Below are positions 33,901 to 46,000 of a DNA stretch of 64,000 nucleotides, piece by piece; positions within the stretch are counted from its first letter, which is position 1; each line of letters starts with the position of its first letter. The notes beneath the pieces were generated by a model, which was given only the letters and a program-made list of their open reading frames with translations, was not told the DNA's origin and ran no database searches. A program made the translations under genes and the position numbers. The DNA is from Branchiostoma floridae (Eukaryota > Chordata > Leptocardii > Amphioxiformes > Branchiostomatidae): assembly GCF_000003815.2 (NCBI RefSeq), contig NC_049989.1:14387671-14451670 (forward strand), in the 5' to 3' direction.

Positions 33901-36748
33901 ACACAAATGCAATTTTAGGTTGCAGTGTTACTGTTGTCTAACAGAAAGGGGGCCTTAGTTGAGTCATCAACAAAATCTCTGTAGAGTCTGGCACATTTGA
34001 TTGTGAATCAAATGGCAGACAAAATGTACGATTGTACAATGTATCATGCTATTATCCAACATAACTCTTAACATTTAGTCTAGTAAACTGAACACAACTG
34101 ACCGAGGCATCCATGAGCAAGGCACTAGGTACTGGTGTCTTCTCCACTTTGGGTGGGGCTTTTCTTTTCTTCTTCTTCTTCCCCTTGGCTGACTTCTTCC
34201 TCCCTTTCTTGCCGTCCCCCTCCTCCTGAGGAGCCTCTGTCGTGGGTTCTTCCATCTCCTCATCACTGTGGAAGAAGGGAAGGAAAGAATCAGTCAGTGA
34301 AGAAATGAAATTCCAAGATACATATGAGTAGAATTCAAACTCAAAGTGATAAAAATGTAATTTTCAGTGGTTTTAGACTAGCCTGCTTACCATGATCATA
34401 TTTCTACCAGGGCTCCTTACATTTACTGAAAACGTCTGACCGTTTTCAAAACCATATCCAGTTGCTTGAGTAACTACTTTTTGGTGCACCTTACACTTGC
34501 TACCTTAATAATCAGGGTACGAGTGTAAGGAGCCCCGGTAGAAATAGGGTAGTACCCAGGCTAGTTTTAGACCTCTTGGTCTGAAGATATTTATCAGTTT
34601 ACCTATGTCTACATTTGTATAAGACATGGTGTTACCAGTCCTATTGCATAACATGCTTAGTGTTTGTTATTGGTATGAGTTAACCTTTACCATGCCGAGG
34701 TATCCCTTTGTCACAGACTATGTATTGGCAACAAGGTAAGGTAGCAGTGAGAAGGTTAAAGCTGTGGGTGGCGGTTGTTTACAAGCTTACAACTCAATTT
34801 ACTACATGAACTCCTTCTCTGCACCTACATGTAATGTAACATTACCCTTATGCCACCTGGCCATATAGAACTGCTGCAGTTCTACAATGCAGTGCAGGTA
34901 AACGCCATTAAAATGTGAATGTGAAGCTAAAATAATATGCCCTAATAGGTACCATTATGGTACTCATTAGTAGAATTACCAATTCTACAAAGCAATCAAT
35001 CTTACACAAAATGAAAGAAAACATGCTTGAACAGGTGTTTTGATAACTGGAATAGGTGAATACTTTCCCAGGCAATAATGCATTATACCAAAATACACGA
35101 GTGTGTTGCACACTACGTTTCATAGGCTAATGATAAGTAGGTGATTCTCCCTCTAAATCTATGGTGCTTACACTGGCAAAACTTACATGAACCTAACATG
35201 TCGAACCCTGCTTCCCATTGAAGTACGCCAAGGAAAAAAGCACCGAGATATGGCAACAAATTAGTACAAACAGACAGAGAATACCCGACTTGGGCAGCAT
35301 GTGTACATGTACCAGTGACATGATCACAGCTTCTGTCTTCAATGTTATTTTGCCACGAGCATGTCCGTTGCTTGGTAGAATGGGTTTACATGTACACGCC
35401 ATGCTCCATTTCTTATGCTATGTAAACCTTGCTTCCTAGGAGTTGATTCAACTGTCTAAGACATGAAAGCCCTTCTGTAGTTGGTATGTTACCTGTAAGG
35501 TGAGTTCTACCTTTGTGATACTGTTGTTTAAAAAAGTTTGAGGACGGAAAATGTCGCTATGTATCAAATCACTGTCGTCACAAGAATACTATGACGACAG
35601 ACTACAATTTAAGCTACTGATACCCAGATCTTGCACTTGGCTATCGGTAGCTTAAATTGTTCAAGTCTTGTAGCACGGCTCTAGCCAGCTCGAATTTTTT
35701 TTCCGTCAGCCAATTCCAGTCGTCGTGAAAACCGCGAAAACTTATTTTCCCATGACACTACAAAGTAGTAAATGTGGCTTTTACGGCCGTGGACGGCGTC
35801 CCCAACTCGCCTGTAGCTTCCACCAAGGATTTTGTTCGTCAAGGTTGACGGAATGCTTTTAAAATTTTTCCGTCAGACACAGCGAATTTCCGTCAATTGA
35901 CGGAAAAACGAACGCTGGCTAGAGCCCTGTCTTGTACCTTGCCTCATTTCAAATACTGTAACAGCACTACATAAGGTCAAAATTACAGACCAGTACTTAA
36001 GCAGCGTTTGGAAGATTAAAAGCAAAACCAAATCTTCTGACCATTATTCCTTTCTTTTATGTTGTAGCAGGAAAGCATTTTGGCATACCTTGTTACCAAA
36101 TCACTCATCACAGTTGTAATGTTTTCTAACGGCTCGCTCTAAGGTTTCTTGCTAGCACTTTGCTCTAATGTTTTTTGCTAACATGCCCCTTAGCTACCTA
36201 CATTGCAGCTTTTATGATAAAGCTTTCTACGAATGTATTACAATGCACCAGAATCGTTCAAAATTCTGACCAAATACACTATTCAAAGATTATTAAAGAC
36301 TTGCAAATACCTATGTTCACAATTTGATATAGCATCTAAGCCCTCACAGCCAAGGTTAAGATGTTTAAATATGCAATGAGCTTACCAACAACAAAAGTCA
36401 GGTTCATAGAATGAACGACGCTGTTGGTTGCCAGGGAATTAGTCTCTTAACAGTTTGTGCAACAATTTTTCATTGACTTTGTAACAATTTGTACAACTAA
36501 GGGGCACTGGTCTGTACATGTACAATGTACATTCAACAACAAGCAATATCTAAGGGGCACTAGTCTGTGCATGTATATCAACAACAAGCAATCCTGGATG
36601 ACATAAAAGACTGAACACAAGTACATGTACATCATATTTTGTATACTTATACAATGTACATGTATACACAAAATGTCTTCAACAATTTCTCATTCAAATC
36701 TTAGCTAACACCTTACCTTCCAACGTCCTCTTCCTCTTCCTCACTCAT
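27931..36748 (-). CDS. EF-hand protein, 6 exons, 268 aa; probable ciliary gene, not identified
   Basis: Exons in transcript order: 36717-36748, 34103-34265, 31719-31914, 30958-31076, 30224-30387, 27931-28063. Splice borders are GT/AG, phases agree and the total is 807 nt. The protein opens MSEEEEEDVG, then has a Lys-rich stretch (about residues 30-50) and a charged helix (NMEMKMRRKNLLENKAEN). A canonical EF-hand loop DRDRDGIISVKE follows (residues 160-171; Asp1, Asp3, Asp5, Gly6, Ile8, Glu12), split by an intron between Lys11 and Glu12. A second helix-loop-helix (VQKILDVIQATDDTKFDAKL) looks like a degenerate EF-hand. The C-terminus is IRKLLQML. I do not recognise the orthologue. The gene converges on DRC1. 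X-box motifs upstream of exon 1 suggest RFX control and a ciliary role (inference). Exon 2 could alternatively be joined from the proline-rich exons upstream, which would make this the C-terminal half of a larger protein. Confidence 0.85.
29515..29598 (-). tRNA. tRNA-like sequence, probably a pseudogene or SINE head
   Basis: On the minus strand there is an A-box-like TTGGCCGAATGGCTAAAGC and a perfect B-box GGTTCGATTCC in a good T-arm (CCTGG-TTCGATT-CCGGG). The acceptor stem does not pair and the anticodon arm is irregular with a T6 run (a Pol III stop). Not called as a functional tRNA. Confidence 0.35.
29815..30092 (+). repeat. Diverged tandem duplication, about 150 bp unit
   Basis: Two neighbouring units share CTATTAT(A/C)AAA(A/C)TGGATGCCGA, GCGTTGATAGGT and TTTAGGCCAATCAAAAAGCT. 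They lie in the EF-hand gene intron between 28063 and 30224. Confidence 0.6.
30601..30904. mobile_element. Inverted-repeat element, second copy, 304 bp
   Basis: CAGGGGTCGAAATACTTTTT at the left and GGTATTTCGAGCCCTG at the right, flanked by CTGTGA on both sides. The interior is very similar to 11645-11951, so the two are one family. Confidence 0.8.
32888..33350. mobile_element. CAGTCAAACCTG MITE, TA target, 463 bp
   Basis: CAGTCAAACCTGTCTATAGC at the left and AATACAGGTTTGACTG at the right, flanked by TA. Interior motifs GTGGCC(A/G)CTATAG recur in both halves. Same family as 13772-14249. Confidence 0.8.
34378..34564. mobile_element. CTAGCCTG inverted-repeat MITE, 187 bp
   Basis: Arms of about 45 bp (CTAGCCTG...TTTCTACCAGGGCTCCTTAC and GTAAGGAGCCCCGGTAGAAA...CAGGCTAG) are flanked by TTTTAGA on both sides (34371-34377, 34565-34571). 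The 7-8 bp duplication suggests a hAT-type origin. Confidence 0.75.
35674..35929. mobile_element. CAxGGCTCTAGCCAGC inverted-repeat MITE, 256 bp
   Basis: CACGGCTCTAGCCAGC at the left and GCTGGCTAGAGCCCTG at the right. Flanks TCTTGTAG and TCTTGTAC agree at 7 of 8 bases, fitting a hAT-type 8-bp duplication. Inner TTCCGTCA/TGACGGAA motifs recur. Confidence 0.75.
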
Positions 36749-37107
36749 TTTCTTGAGAATGAAACCTTACAGATTCTGAGACAACTCGAAACTGCTCTCT
36801 AAGTGTTTAGATTCTCTGAATTTGACCCTGATCAGTCTACTGTAAGCAGTTCTGCTCCATGGCTTGCGACAAGATGGGTTACCGCTTTTCCTAAACAGCA
36901 ACACGTAGGTCTAACTTTACTTGTCAAATGAGTTCTTGTATGTTTTGAGTCTGTTAGAAGTGACCGAACGCCTGAACACCACTTCCAGCCAATACCCGCA
37001 CCTCTACAGCACAGAGACTGCCAGCCTGACTCCCTACAGACTTTACCACCCAGGGTTTATTGTTGAACAGATTGTAAAATGAATAGTCTGGCTAACCAGG
37101 TCTGAAG

Positions 37108-37120
37108 GTTACATAGTAAC
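37108..37120. promoter_or_regulatory. Second X-box-like palindrome upstream of EF-hand gene
   Basis: GTTACATAGTAAC is a palindrome with one mismatch to the X-box consensus. It sits 360 bp upstream of the ATG at 36748, between that start and the perfect X-box at 37433. Confidence 0.45.
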
Positions 37121-37432
37121 GGAGGTACATGTACATAGAGCCCACACAACGGGCTGTCACTACGACTCAAATCTACTATTGATCACCCTTTGACTAACTG
37201 TCTTCCTTGTTTAATACTTGTAAAAGGGAAATTGACCCTTGGATAAACCCTATATATTTTGAATGACAAAAATGTGATGTAAAGAATTTTCATCCGGAAT
37301 ACTCAAGGTACAAAAAATTGCTAGGTTACATGTGTAAGATCATAATTGAGATATATGGCTTTCAATATCTCGTATGCTTTTGTTTGAAGGCGTCAAGGGT
37401 ATGATTCATGCTGTTGCTGAAGTCACATGACA

Positions 37433-37445
37433 GTTGCTAAGCAAC
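37433..37445. promoter_or_regulatory. RFX X-box upstream of EF-hand gene
   Basis: GTTGCTAAGCAAC matches the X-box consensus exactly and is palindromic. It lies 685 bp upstream of the EF-hand gene ATG at 36748, within a plausible promoter region. Confidence 0.6.
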
Positions 37446-38612
37446 GCAAACAAGCCATACAGCAGTCGGCTGTCAGAGTGAATAGACAGGGATGGGAGAA
37501 TGAACGGTCGGGTCAATACGCCGGGTAAACACGACGCAGCGCCGTTTACCTTTGGATTAGGTGATTAGCGACCATGTTTTCGCTGATAGAGATCAAAGGT
37601 CAAATACTGGACAGGTGCAATTTTGGTTTAGACAGAAAATTTGCGACTTGGATTTTTCCTGTTGTTTATGTGGGAGTGATAGGGGACCATATTTCATAAT
37701 AAATTTACTGAGTTTTAATACCCCTAGTGCACACTCATTTATAACAATTGAAGGCATTTATCATTATTGAATGTGGAAATTTGGGGCAATACATGAACAT
37801 ATATTGGTGTCAATTTCAAGAAAAGAAGTATTGTCCAATAATGCCACGAGTTATTGGAGTAGAAATATTAGCTACCACTATAAATATTTCAGATTAGAAT
37901 TTATAGGAGAAATACAAGACCACGAATGAGTGTGTTGTCGCTTAAGTTCGTATACTCAAACCTATGCAAGTGACCACCTATACATAAGAACCACCTGGCC
38001 AAAGTGACCACAAGTGACCATCTGTACATACGGACCACCTGGACAACATGACCACTTTTTGGTGGTCCCACAGATAATATTTACCATTGACACAAGCATT
38101 AAGAATCCTGTCTATAGTGGCCACATGTCTACAATATTAGACCAGATTTTAACAATACCCTAAGTGGTCTTCATGCACCGGACAGTGAATTTTAGATGAT
38201 GAACAGTGTTTAAAATCAAATCTCAAACTGAGATAAACCTTTGATTTTCATGTGCCATTCAAGTGCTTACCATGTTTTCCCAGTATTAGAGCAGTCCTCT
38301 GCCTATAGTCTAAAGGTGCAAACATTTAGATTGATGGATAGCGCACCCCCCCCCCCCTTGAGTCAATATTGAACACACTATTTGGCCACTGTTGTTATGG
38401 TTGTAGCAGTGCTTTATCAGTCACCTTAATATGACCTCTGACCTCCAGTTGATAGCAAACCTCATACAGTTGGTAGAACCAACAAATAGCAGCTATATTG
38501 TACAGTCTAATTATACATACCAGATCATTAATATTGTAAGTCAAATGCTTTGTAGCTAAATGTTGACCTCAACCAGCAGTTGCAATGATTGTTAAGTAGT
38601 CAATGTCTTTAA

Positions 38613-39681
38613 CGGGAGGTGCCCCAAAACGGTACGCTTTTTCTTGCGCTCAAACTCATGGCGCTCTATCGCTAGTTGCCTGAGAGTGGTCAAATTTTGA
38701 TGACTGAATTTTTTACTCATAGATTTGAACAACATACTTGAATAAGAAATGCATTCATGTGGTTCATGAACCTTTCGCGCTGCGTGTTACAAGCGGCAAA
38801 CACTGAGAGACAATTTTGTGTATGTAACCTTCCAATTTTGTGCTACGCTGAACAGTGTGCCTAACTCGGTACGCTTTTTTTTATATTTTGCTCTCTTCAG
38901 AAGTAAGTGGTGAATTTAAGTACACAGAAAAAAATTAATAGTATGATATTTTAGCTTTCTTTTGACAGTAAAATCGTGACTGTATGTACTTCTTGTCTCA
39001 CATGAGGAAGGCTGTACCTAGAACCATCCAGCTGATGTTTTACGGGCAATGGGCTGAATGCACTGATTGTGAATGCCCGACTAAAAAAAACATTACGAAA
39101 AAACGACACCGCCAACATCAACAAAACTCAGTCTGATAATATGAAAATATCATCTACATCTCTCTGTCAAGTCTTATTTTCATTGACAGCACGAATCATT
39201 TGTTACAGTCAAATAAATCTTTGGAGCGTTCTCTAGTCTGCCACCTTCACGGCCACACTCCCTTGGGAGTACAATGGTGGCAGTCGCTTCCATTTGGTTG
39301 CTTTTCTACTCAACAAACATTTGAAGACCCATATTCGTAGTATTTTATGGAGCTTTATTTATGCGTATCATGGCAGTTGTATGACTGCTTGGATGAGTTC
39401 GTATAGTTAGCGACACGAGCCGCCAATACGCAGAGGCCGGTGACCGAAGTGATTCAGCACTGTCAACATTACTGTTAGAATTCTGTTTTTTTTTAAACAT
39501 GAAGTAAATATGTTAAGGTATACTTGGAATGCAAATTAAAGCTGTGTGCATGGACTTGGTTTATTTACCTTTGTAATCAGCATAGTCAGTGGCAACAAAC
39601 ACGGTGTACTTAATATGGATAATAAGATCAGCAAAAAATCCGTACCGTCTTACGACGGGGACCGTCTTAGGGCGGTCCCCG
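38613..39681. mobile_element. piggyBac-like non-autonomous element, 1069 bp
   Basis: Begins CGGGAGGTGCCCCAAAACGG and ends GTCTTAGGGCGGTCCCCG, directly flanked by TTAA (38609-38612, 39682-39685). Subterminal AAAACGGTACGCTTTT is matched inversely by ATCCGTACCGTCTTA. The TTAA target is the piggyBac hallmark; no transposase ORF was seen. Confidence 0.65.
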
Positions 39682-40034
39682 TTAATACTTCCTCATTCCA
39701 CTAGTAGTTTGACCTCATTGTGACTGCCAACCTGAAATTTGAGAGATTTCTCAGCTAATTTCATAGATGAAAAACAAATTTTTTATACTTAATCATAGTT
39801 AATGTGTTTTGTTGCTCTTTCAATCATACTTTTCCATTTCGAATTTGCATGATAGAAAAGAGTTACAAAAATGTAATACAGGTTGCAGCAGCTGTAATCT
39901 AGTGGAATTGGGGCCTTATAAAAGTTTTATAATTGTGTATGATCATGATTTGACTTATTTCACATTTTAGATGTTTTAATTTACTACAGATGAGTACTAC
40001 TGGGGGTACAAATGCATGCACTTATGAACCAGTG

Positions 40035-43000
40035 TTACCTTTTCTCTGCAGGAGTTATGGGTGGTTCCACAACCTCTACTTCTTCTATCTTCACTTCCTT
40101 CACTTCTACTGGTTCAGGTTCTGGTTCTGGTTCAGGTTCTGGTTCAGGTTCAGGTTCTAGCTCTTCTTCTTCCATAGTAGGTGGTTCTTCAACCTGGGTG
40201 GGAAGCACCAGAAGAAGATGAATTTATTCAACATTATTCCAATGTAACGTTAACATTAACTAATATTTTGCTGTGCTTTGAATTTGCAGTTGAATCAAGT
40301 TTGTAATGTAGTAGTTAACATTTATGCTTAGTAGTATCGTTAGTTGAAGCTTTATCTGTGCAGTAACTTAAAACCGTTGCATTGAAAAACAAGATATTAA
40401 GGATATCAAGTCGACAGAGGTTAGTTTAAATCGTAATATTTTCACAATATCGCAGTTTGAAACCACTGTCCCTAGCCATGACCTAAATACCGTTTTTAAA
40501 AACGACGGAAATACATGTAGGTTACCCCGTAGATAAAGGTGAACTAGCGTTACATATTGTTAACACAGTATTTACTGTGTCATGAATTCAGAGTTGAGAG
40601 GTGGTCACTGAAAGAATGCAAAAATAAAACCACAGCAAAAGTTTCAAGATTGACAATATCTTTAAAGACTTTATGTGTTCTATTTGTCTTATCTAAGATC
40701 TATTCACTTAACCATACCTCAGGGGGAGGGTCCTCTACAACTGGCTCAGGTGAGGGTGTGGGGGCTGGGGGTTCTTCTTCCACCAGGGGCGGGGCGACTT
40801 CTGCTGGGGGTTCTTCCACCTCAGGGGTTGGGGACGGTGGTGGAGGGGTGGGGGCCTTTTCCACAGGGGGAGGGGATGGGGGTGGTGTTGGCTCTTTTTC
40901 TGGCTCTGGAGGTGGTGTGGGCTCTCTTGGAGGGGGTGTAGGTTCTCTCAGAGGGGGTGTGGGTTCCCTTGGAGGGGGTGTGGGTTCCCTCGGAGGGGGT
41001 GTAGGTTCCCTCGGAGGGGGTGTGGGCTCTCGTGGAGGGGGTGTTGGCTCCCTTGGAGGGGTGGGAGGTGGCGAAGGTGGCTGTAAAACAAAGAAATTCA
41101 TGTTAGTGTAGCCTTCAAACAAAGAACATTGTTGGCCAGGGATACATGTACTTTCAATTTAATACAGAATTCCATCAAGTTATCAATTATGGTAAATTTG
41201 TATGGCACTTAGACATGTCTCTCTTCAACATCAATATGGACAAATTTAAACATACATGTACATGTATTTTGTTCATGAATGACACAATTGTCTACAGGCA
41301 CTTAATAAACAAGGTAAATGTAAACACTTCAATACACATTGTACCTACCGATACCTCAACTCACAAGTCACTATCAAACCTGCAATATTACCCAAAATAT
41401 ATCTTTAAAAAAAGGAGTTTTCTAATAGATTTTCTGACAACCATCAACACAAAGCTCTCTTCAGCTCTAAGCCAGGATTGTGTTTGCTCTGCCAAGAACC
41501 GTTTCATGGCCCGTTTGCATTGAAAAGGAAATGTTTGTTATCAAAGATACCATACCCATCTGGCACCATGTTGTTTCTTTACTAACTGGTTCAATTTTCA
41601 ACTCAGGGGGTCTATTTGGGAGATGACACACTGTCGCTTTGATAAAGAGGCTTGTGTAGTCAGTCACTTAATACTACAAATAGTGACTGTCTTAATCACG
41701 AATTGTTTATCTTGGTGAAAGAAAATGTTTGATACGTTTGTTCGTTAGGTTTTGAGACAAATGATACTTTGTAACCATTATCATCATGTGATTGCCCATG
41801 TAAACATGTTACCAGAGAGACTTTTCTCAATAAGGTGGCTATGTAAGTATAGATCTTTTTCACGGACTTTTGAAAATCCGCCACATCACGCGTGTGCGCC
41901 ATGTTGGATGATAACCTGGCGGAATAGAGCACAGGATGGCCATGTGCCAGAGACCAACTTTCAGTCCTCCAAAAGAGCATGTACTGTTGTTAGATAGAAA
42001 CGGAAATTCTTAGGAACGTGCAGTCAGCATAGCAAACATTCAACCTGTTTCTGAATAAAATCCTTCCCTCCAATGACGGGTCCACCACACGCAATACACA
42101 GCCGTGTGGAGAATCATGAGCAGCTTTATCGTTCAAATTATTATAGCCATTCCAACGTTCGAACACGAGTATGACATCACATGAAAAAGATCTATTGAAT
42201 TATCTGGCAACATTTTACAGAAGTGTACAGAACTAAGTTAAAAGCTGAGAAGAATCATCATCATCATCAGTCACTGGGTTCTGCATCTATAGTCTGAGAA
42301 GAATACTATCAATTTAAATCTTGTTACATAGCAGATTCCCCTACAATCTGTCTATAGGAAAGACAAACAAAAAGTCCACACACACATAAATATTAACTCT
42401 TGAGTCAAAGTCATCCCGTTCCTATTTCCATTGACAATTTGACAGGACAGCGTAACGTTACTTCTTCTACAAACAAATATTCCCACACAACTACAAATAA
42501 TACGATATAAAAAAAGTTTTGTAATACTTCTAGCGGTGAAACACATTAGAAAAGCGAGTAGAAACAGTCTCCTGGCTACCGCGAATCAAACCCGGGCCCG
42601 CAAGCTTACAAACCCAATACCATGACGTTACAACAATTGCCTTCATCAATAAACGCTAGACATCCAAGTACGCAGTAAGCTATGCAAGCTATAAACCATT
42701 ACTCAAGCAACTGAATGAGCTTCATAAATGGACAGACATTTCAGTCACTGAAGAAAGACAATTAACAAATGTGTCCACAGTTGCTTGAGTAATTGTTATC
42801 TTGCATAACAATTGTCTACATCTTTTCATGATCGCCGGACAGACGACATCTGAATTAATTCAAAAGATAAATGTCTTGAAACTAAAAGCATCAAGGCTAT
42901 GACATTACTGCATGTAATACTTTGTATGTGCAATGGCGTGGCTAGTTTCATTTATCTTGCAATGTTATGATAGTTACCAGACAAACGGACTACACAGTAA

Positions 43001-46000
43001 AGAAAGAGCATTATTTACCTCATACACCTTGAAGTTAAGATTGACAATGATCTTCCTAACGGATGCATCTTCTGCGACATGTTTTCCGCTTTTTCCGGGC
43101 GACATTCTCTTCTTTCTCATGTCTGTCCGTCTACTTTTCCGAGACGCGCATAAATTCCTCGCTGCTATCGAGCCAGCCATCTCTATAAAGATTTCTAACC
43201 TTTTCAAGAGCTCTTGGTTAAAGTCAGTTTGGCTCGGTTGTTTAGTAACGATGAATTAATAACTACGAAACAACAATGGTGCCCTACTTCAGAGTGATCC
43301 TAAAAAAAGCCTGGAGCATTCACTTAGGGAATTCACACCAAACATTAATCTTTTGTCCTTCACACCATAGAGAGATATCATCTCTTCACAATTACACCAA
43401 GAGCCTTTTGACAGAAGTAGGTTTGGTCCACTGGTATGGCAACGATGCTATAATAGTTACAGTTGAACAATGCCGACCAAGTTTTGAGTAAGCCTCGACC
43501 AAGTACTTATGTCCCACCAACACAATTCACTCCAGACTAGTACTTCAGAACATAAAATTTTGAATGGACGCCACTCTCGAAAGGAAACACAATAACCCTC
43601 GTAAACTCTAATGCCAACCAGTGTGCGTCCGGCAACCATGTAAACAAACGTTGGCACACGACCTCGTCAATAATTGAAAACTTTGGGGATTAGGGGATTT
43701 GAACAGAGGATAAAAAAGAATTTGCCTTTGTGTTTCACACCAATATATCATATAGTATCCCATTGTTTGGTTGGATGGCATTATGGTCCTTCATGTGATC
43801 GATAATCTAGAATAACAGTTCATCAAATCATGCCATTAGTTATAATGCATGATAGGACAGAGGTGGCATAGAGGTAAAATATCTTGTTACTCATCATTCT
43901 GACCAGCACCATTAAATCTAATCAATTCAGATAATTTTTTGTTATCACAACACTTTCAGGAAAAGAGAGCGACAAGGATTGTATGCCAGGTAACTACCTA
44001 ACTTCACAAGGTGAAGACTTTCCTGTTTTTTTTTAAATCTTCTCAGAATCTTTCCCTTTGAATCTCTATGTATATTTGATGATAATACTAATAATGACAA
44101 ACAAGTGTTTCAATATTTCAGGCCTGACCAGACTAGGTCAGTTTGACCTGAATAAGATAACCTTTTCACCTATGCTTTGGGGTGTTTCAGTGTTTTCAAA
44201 CTTGTTGGTTTATTTGTATGTAAAGACCATATGTTTCAATTTTCAAAGGATTTTAGGTGGTAAGGATTGTCAGATCAAACCACCTTAAGATGTGATTCAC
44301 CAAATTTGTACAGTTAGACTGGACCGTAAGGTTTGATCCATTCACACTAGGAAGGACTGCTTTTCTTTTCCATAAGTGTAGTGGGTTCTTTAACAATTGC
44401 TCGGGGTATGTCTTTCCTCAAACACGGGACCTCTAGCTTTACATCACATCCATGAGGATGCCCCTAACCAAAGCAAAGATATTCATTTTCACCTGAGTCA
44501 AGTAAGGAAATGTCTAGTAAATGTTACAAGCCTTTCCAAAGAGTGGGGCCTTGCAAACCCAGAACCTTAAGTCAACGAGACTACCTTCTTACCACCATTT
44601 GAATTTGATGTGCTGAATTATTTGTGAACTATGAAAGTCTGACCTTTGGTTGTTCCTCCTCCTGTTTCTCCTCCTCATCCCAGGCAAGTTCTGGCTCTTC
44701 AGGGGGTTCAGGGGTTGGGGAGGGGGGCGGTGGCTCTGGCTCCTTCATCTGCACTGACACCTCTGTATACAAGATGAAAAGCAACCGTTACTATTGTTAC
44801 CATATGAAACATGCCGTACATTTACTGGGGGTAAGATAAAATTGTGAGATTGACACATGACTGTAATGGTGGAAAGGTGATGTGTCAGACTTATGAGTGT
44901 TTTACCCATTGATTTCGTTTAGCCATAGGTAAAAAGAGAGATAAGAGTGATAAAAAAAAAGTGCTCAAATTCATGATCTCTGCAAGAAACCCTTACGAAA
45001 AACGACTTAAGGAAGAGGATTCATCTTTCACCTTTGGCAGAAGAAAACAACAAACCTTTCTGTTCCTTTTTTTCTGCTGCAGCATGGATAGACAAGACAG
45101 AATTTTCTTAACTCTCAAATCAGTCAATGAACTCAAGACCACACCAATTTCCTTTCATGGTCCTCAGATTTTTTAAAGTGAAAATATAGCAAATGGACAG
45201 GGCATACTATTAACCTAGGCTTTGGTTTTATCCTGTTTTTCCAGTTAGAAATTCTATTTTTGTTCTTCTGAAATCCGAGAACCAACAAATGAAATTAGTG
45301 AGGCCTGATTATAAGACAGTACATTAAACAAAAAATGTCCCTGGTCTAATACAAGAACTAGGAATCGGGTTAACATTAAATAGGATGAGGAGAAAAAAAT
45401 GAAGCCAGCACAAAAAGACTAAAACCATGATGTACGTAATCTTTACCAATCTGCTCCTGCCAGTCTCCATCCTCCTCCTCCTCCTCCTCTACAGGTATCT
45501 CCTCCTCCTGCTCCGGAGGTGGGGATGGAGGGGGAGACATCTCCACTGTGCTGGGCTCCCCGCTGCCGGCTTTGGCCGACACATTTGATGGAGTTCTGAC
45601 AATCCTAGGAGAAAGTGTAAAGCCGATCAGATTTTGCTCTTCTACAACTGTTTGTCTTTAGTCTGAAATCTTCTTCATAGTATCACAATTATGCATTTTT
45701 ACAACAACATACACTGGCGGATCCAGAAATTTGTTAAGGGGGGGGCGCGCACCATGACGCGGCCGAAGGCCGCGGCCGCGCAGCGCAAGCTGCGCGGGGG
45801 GAGAGCACGAGAGGGGGTTTCCCCCCTCTCGTTGGGGGCGTATGGGGGGCCTCCCCCAGAAAATTTATAAGAAATAGAGGCTCTCTGGTGCATTTTAGAG
45901 CCATATCTGAGCAAATTTGAGAAGCAAACTAACACTAACTTTTTGTCATGTCTGTGGCTGTCTAGTTCACTTCAGGGACATCTTTTACTATTTTTAGCAA

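Noticed and set aside
40557-41111. Glycine-rich plus-strand ORF of 184 aa
   Set aside because: Antisense shadow of the proline-rich exon, which has proper splice sites and phase on the minus strand.
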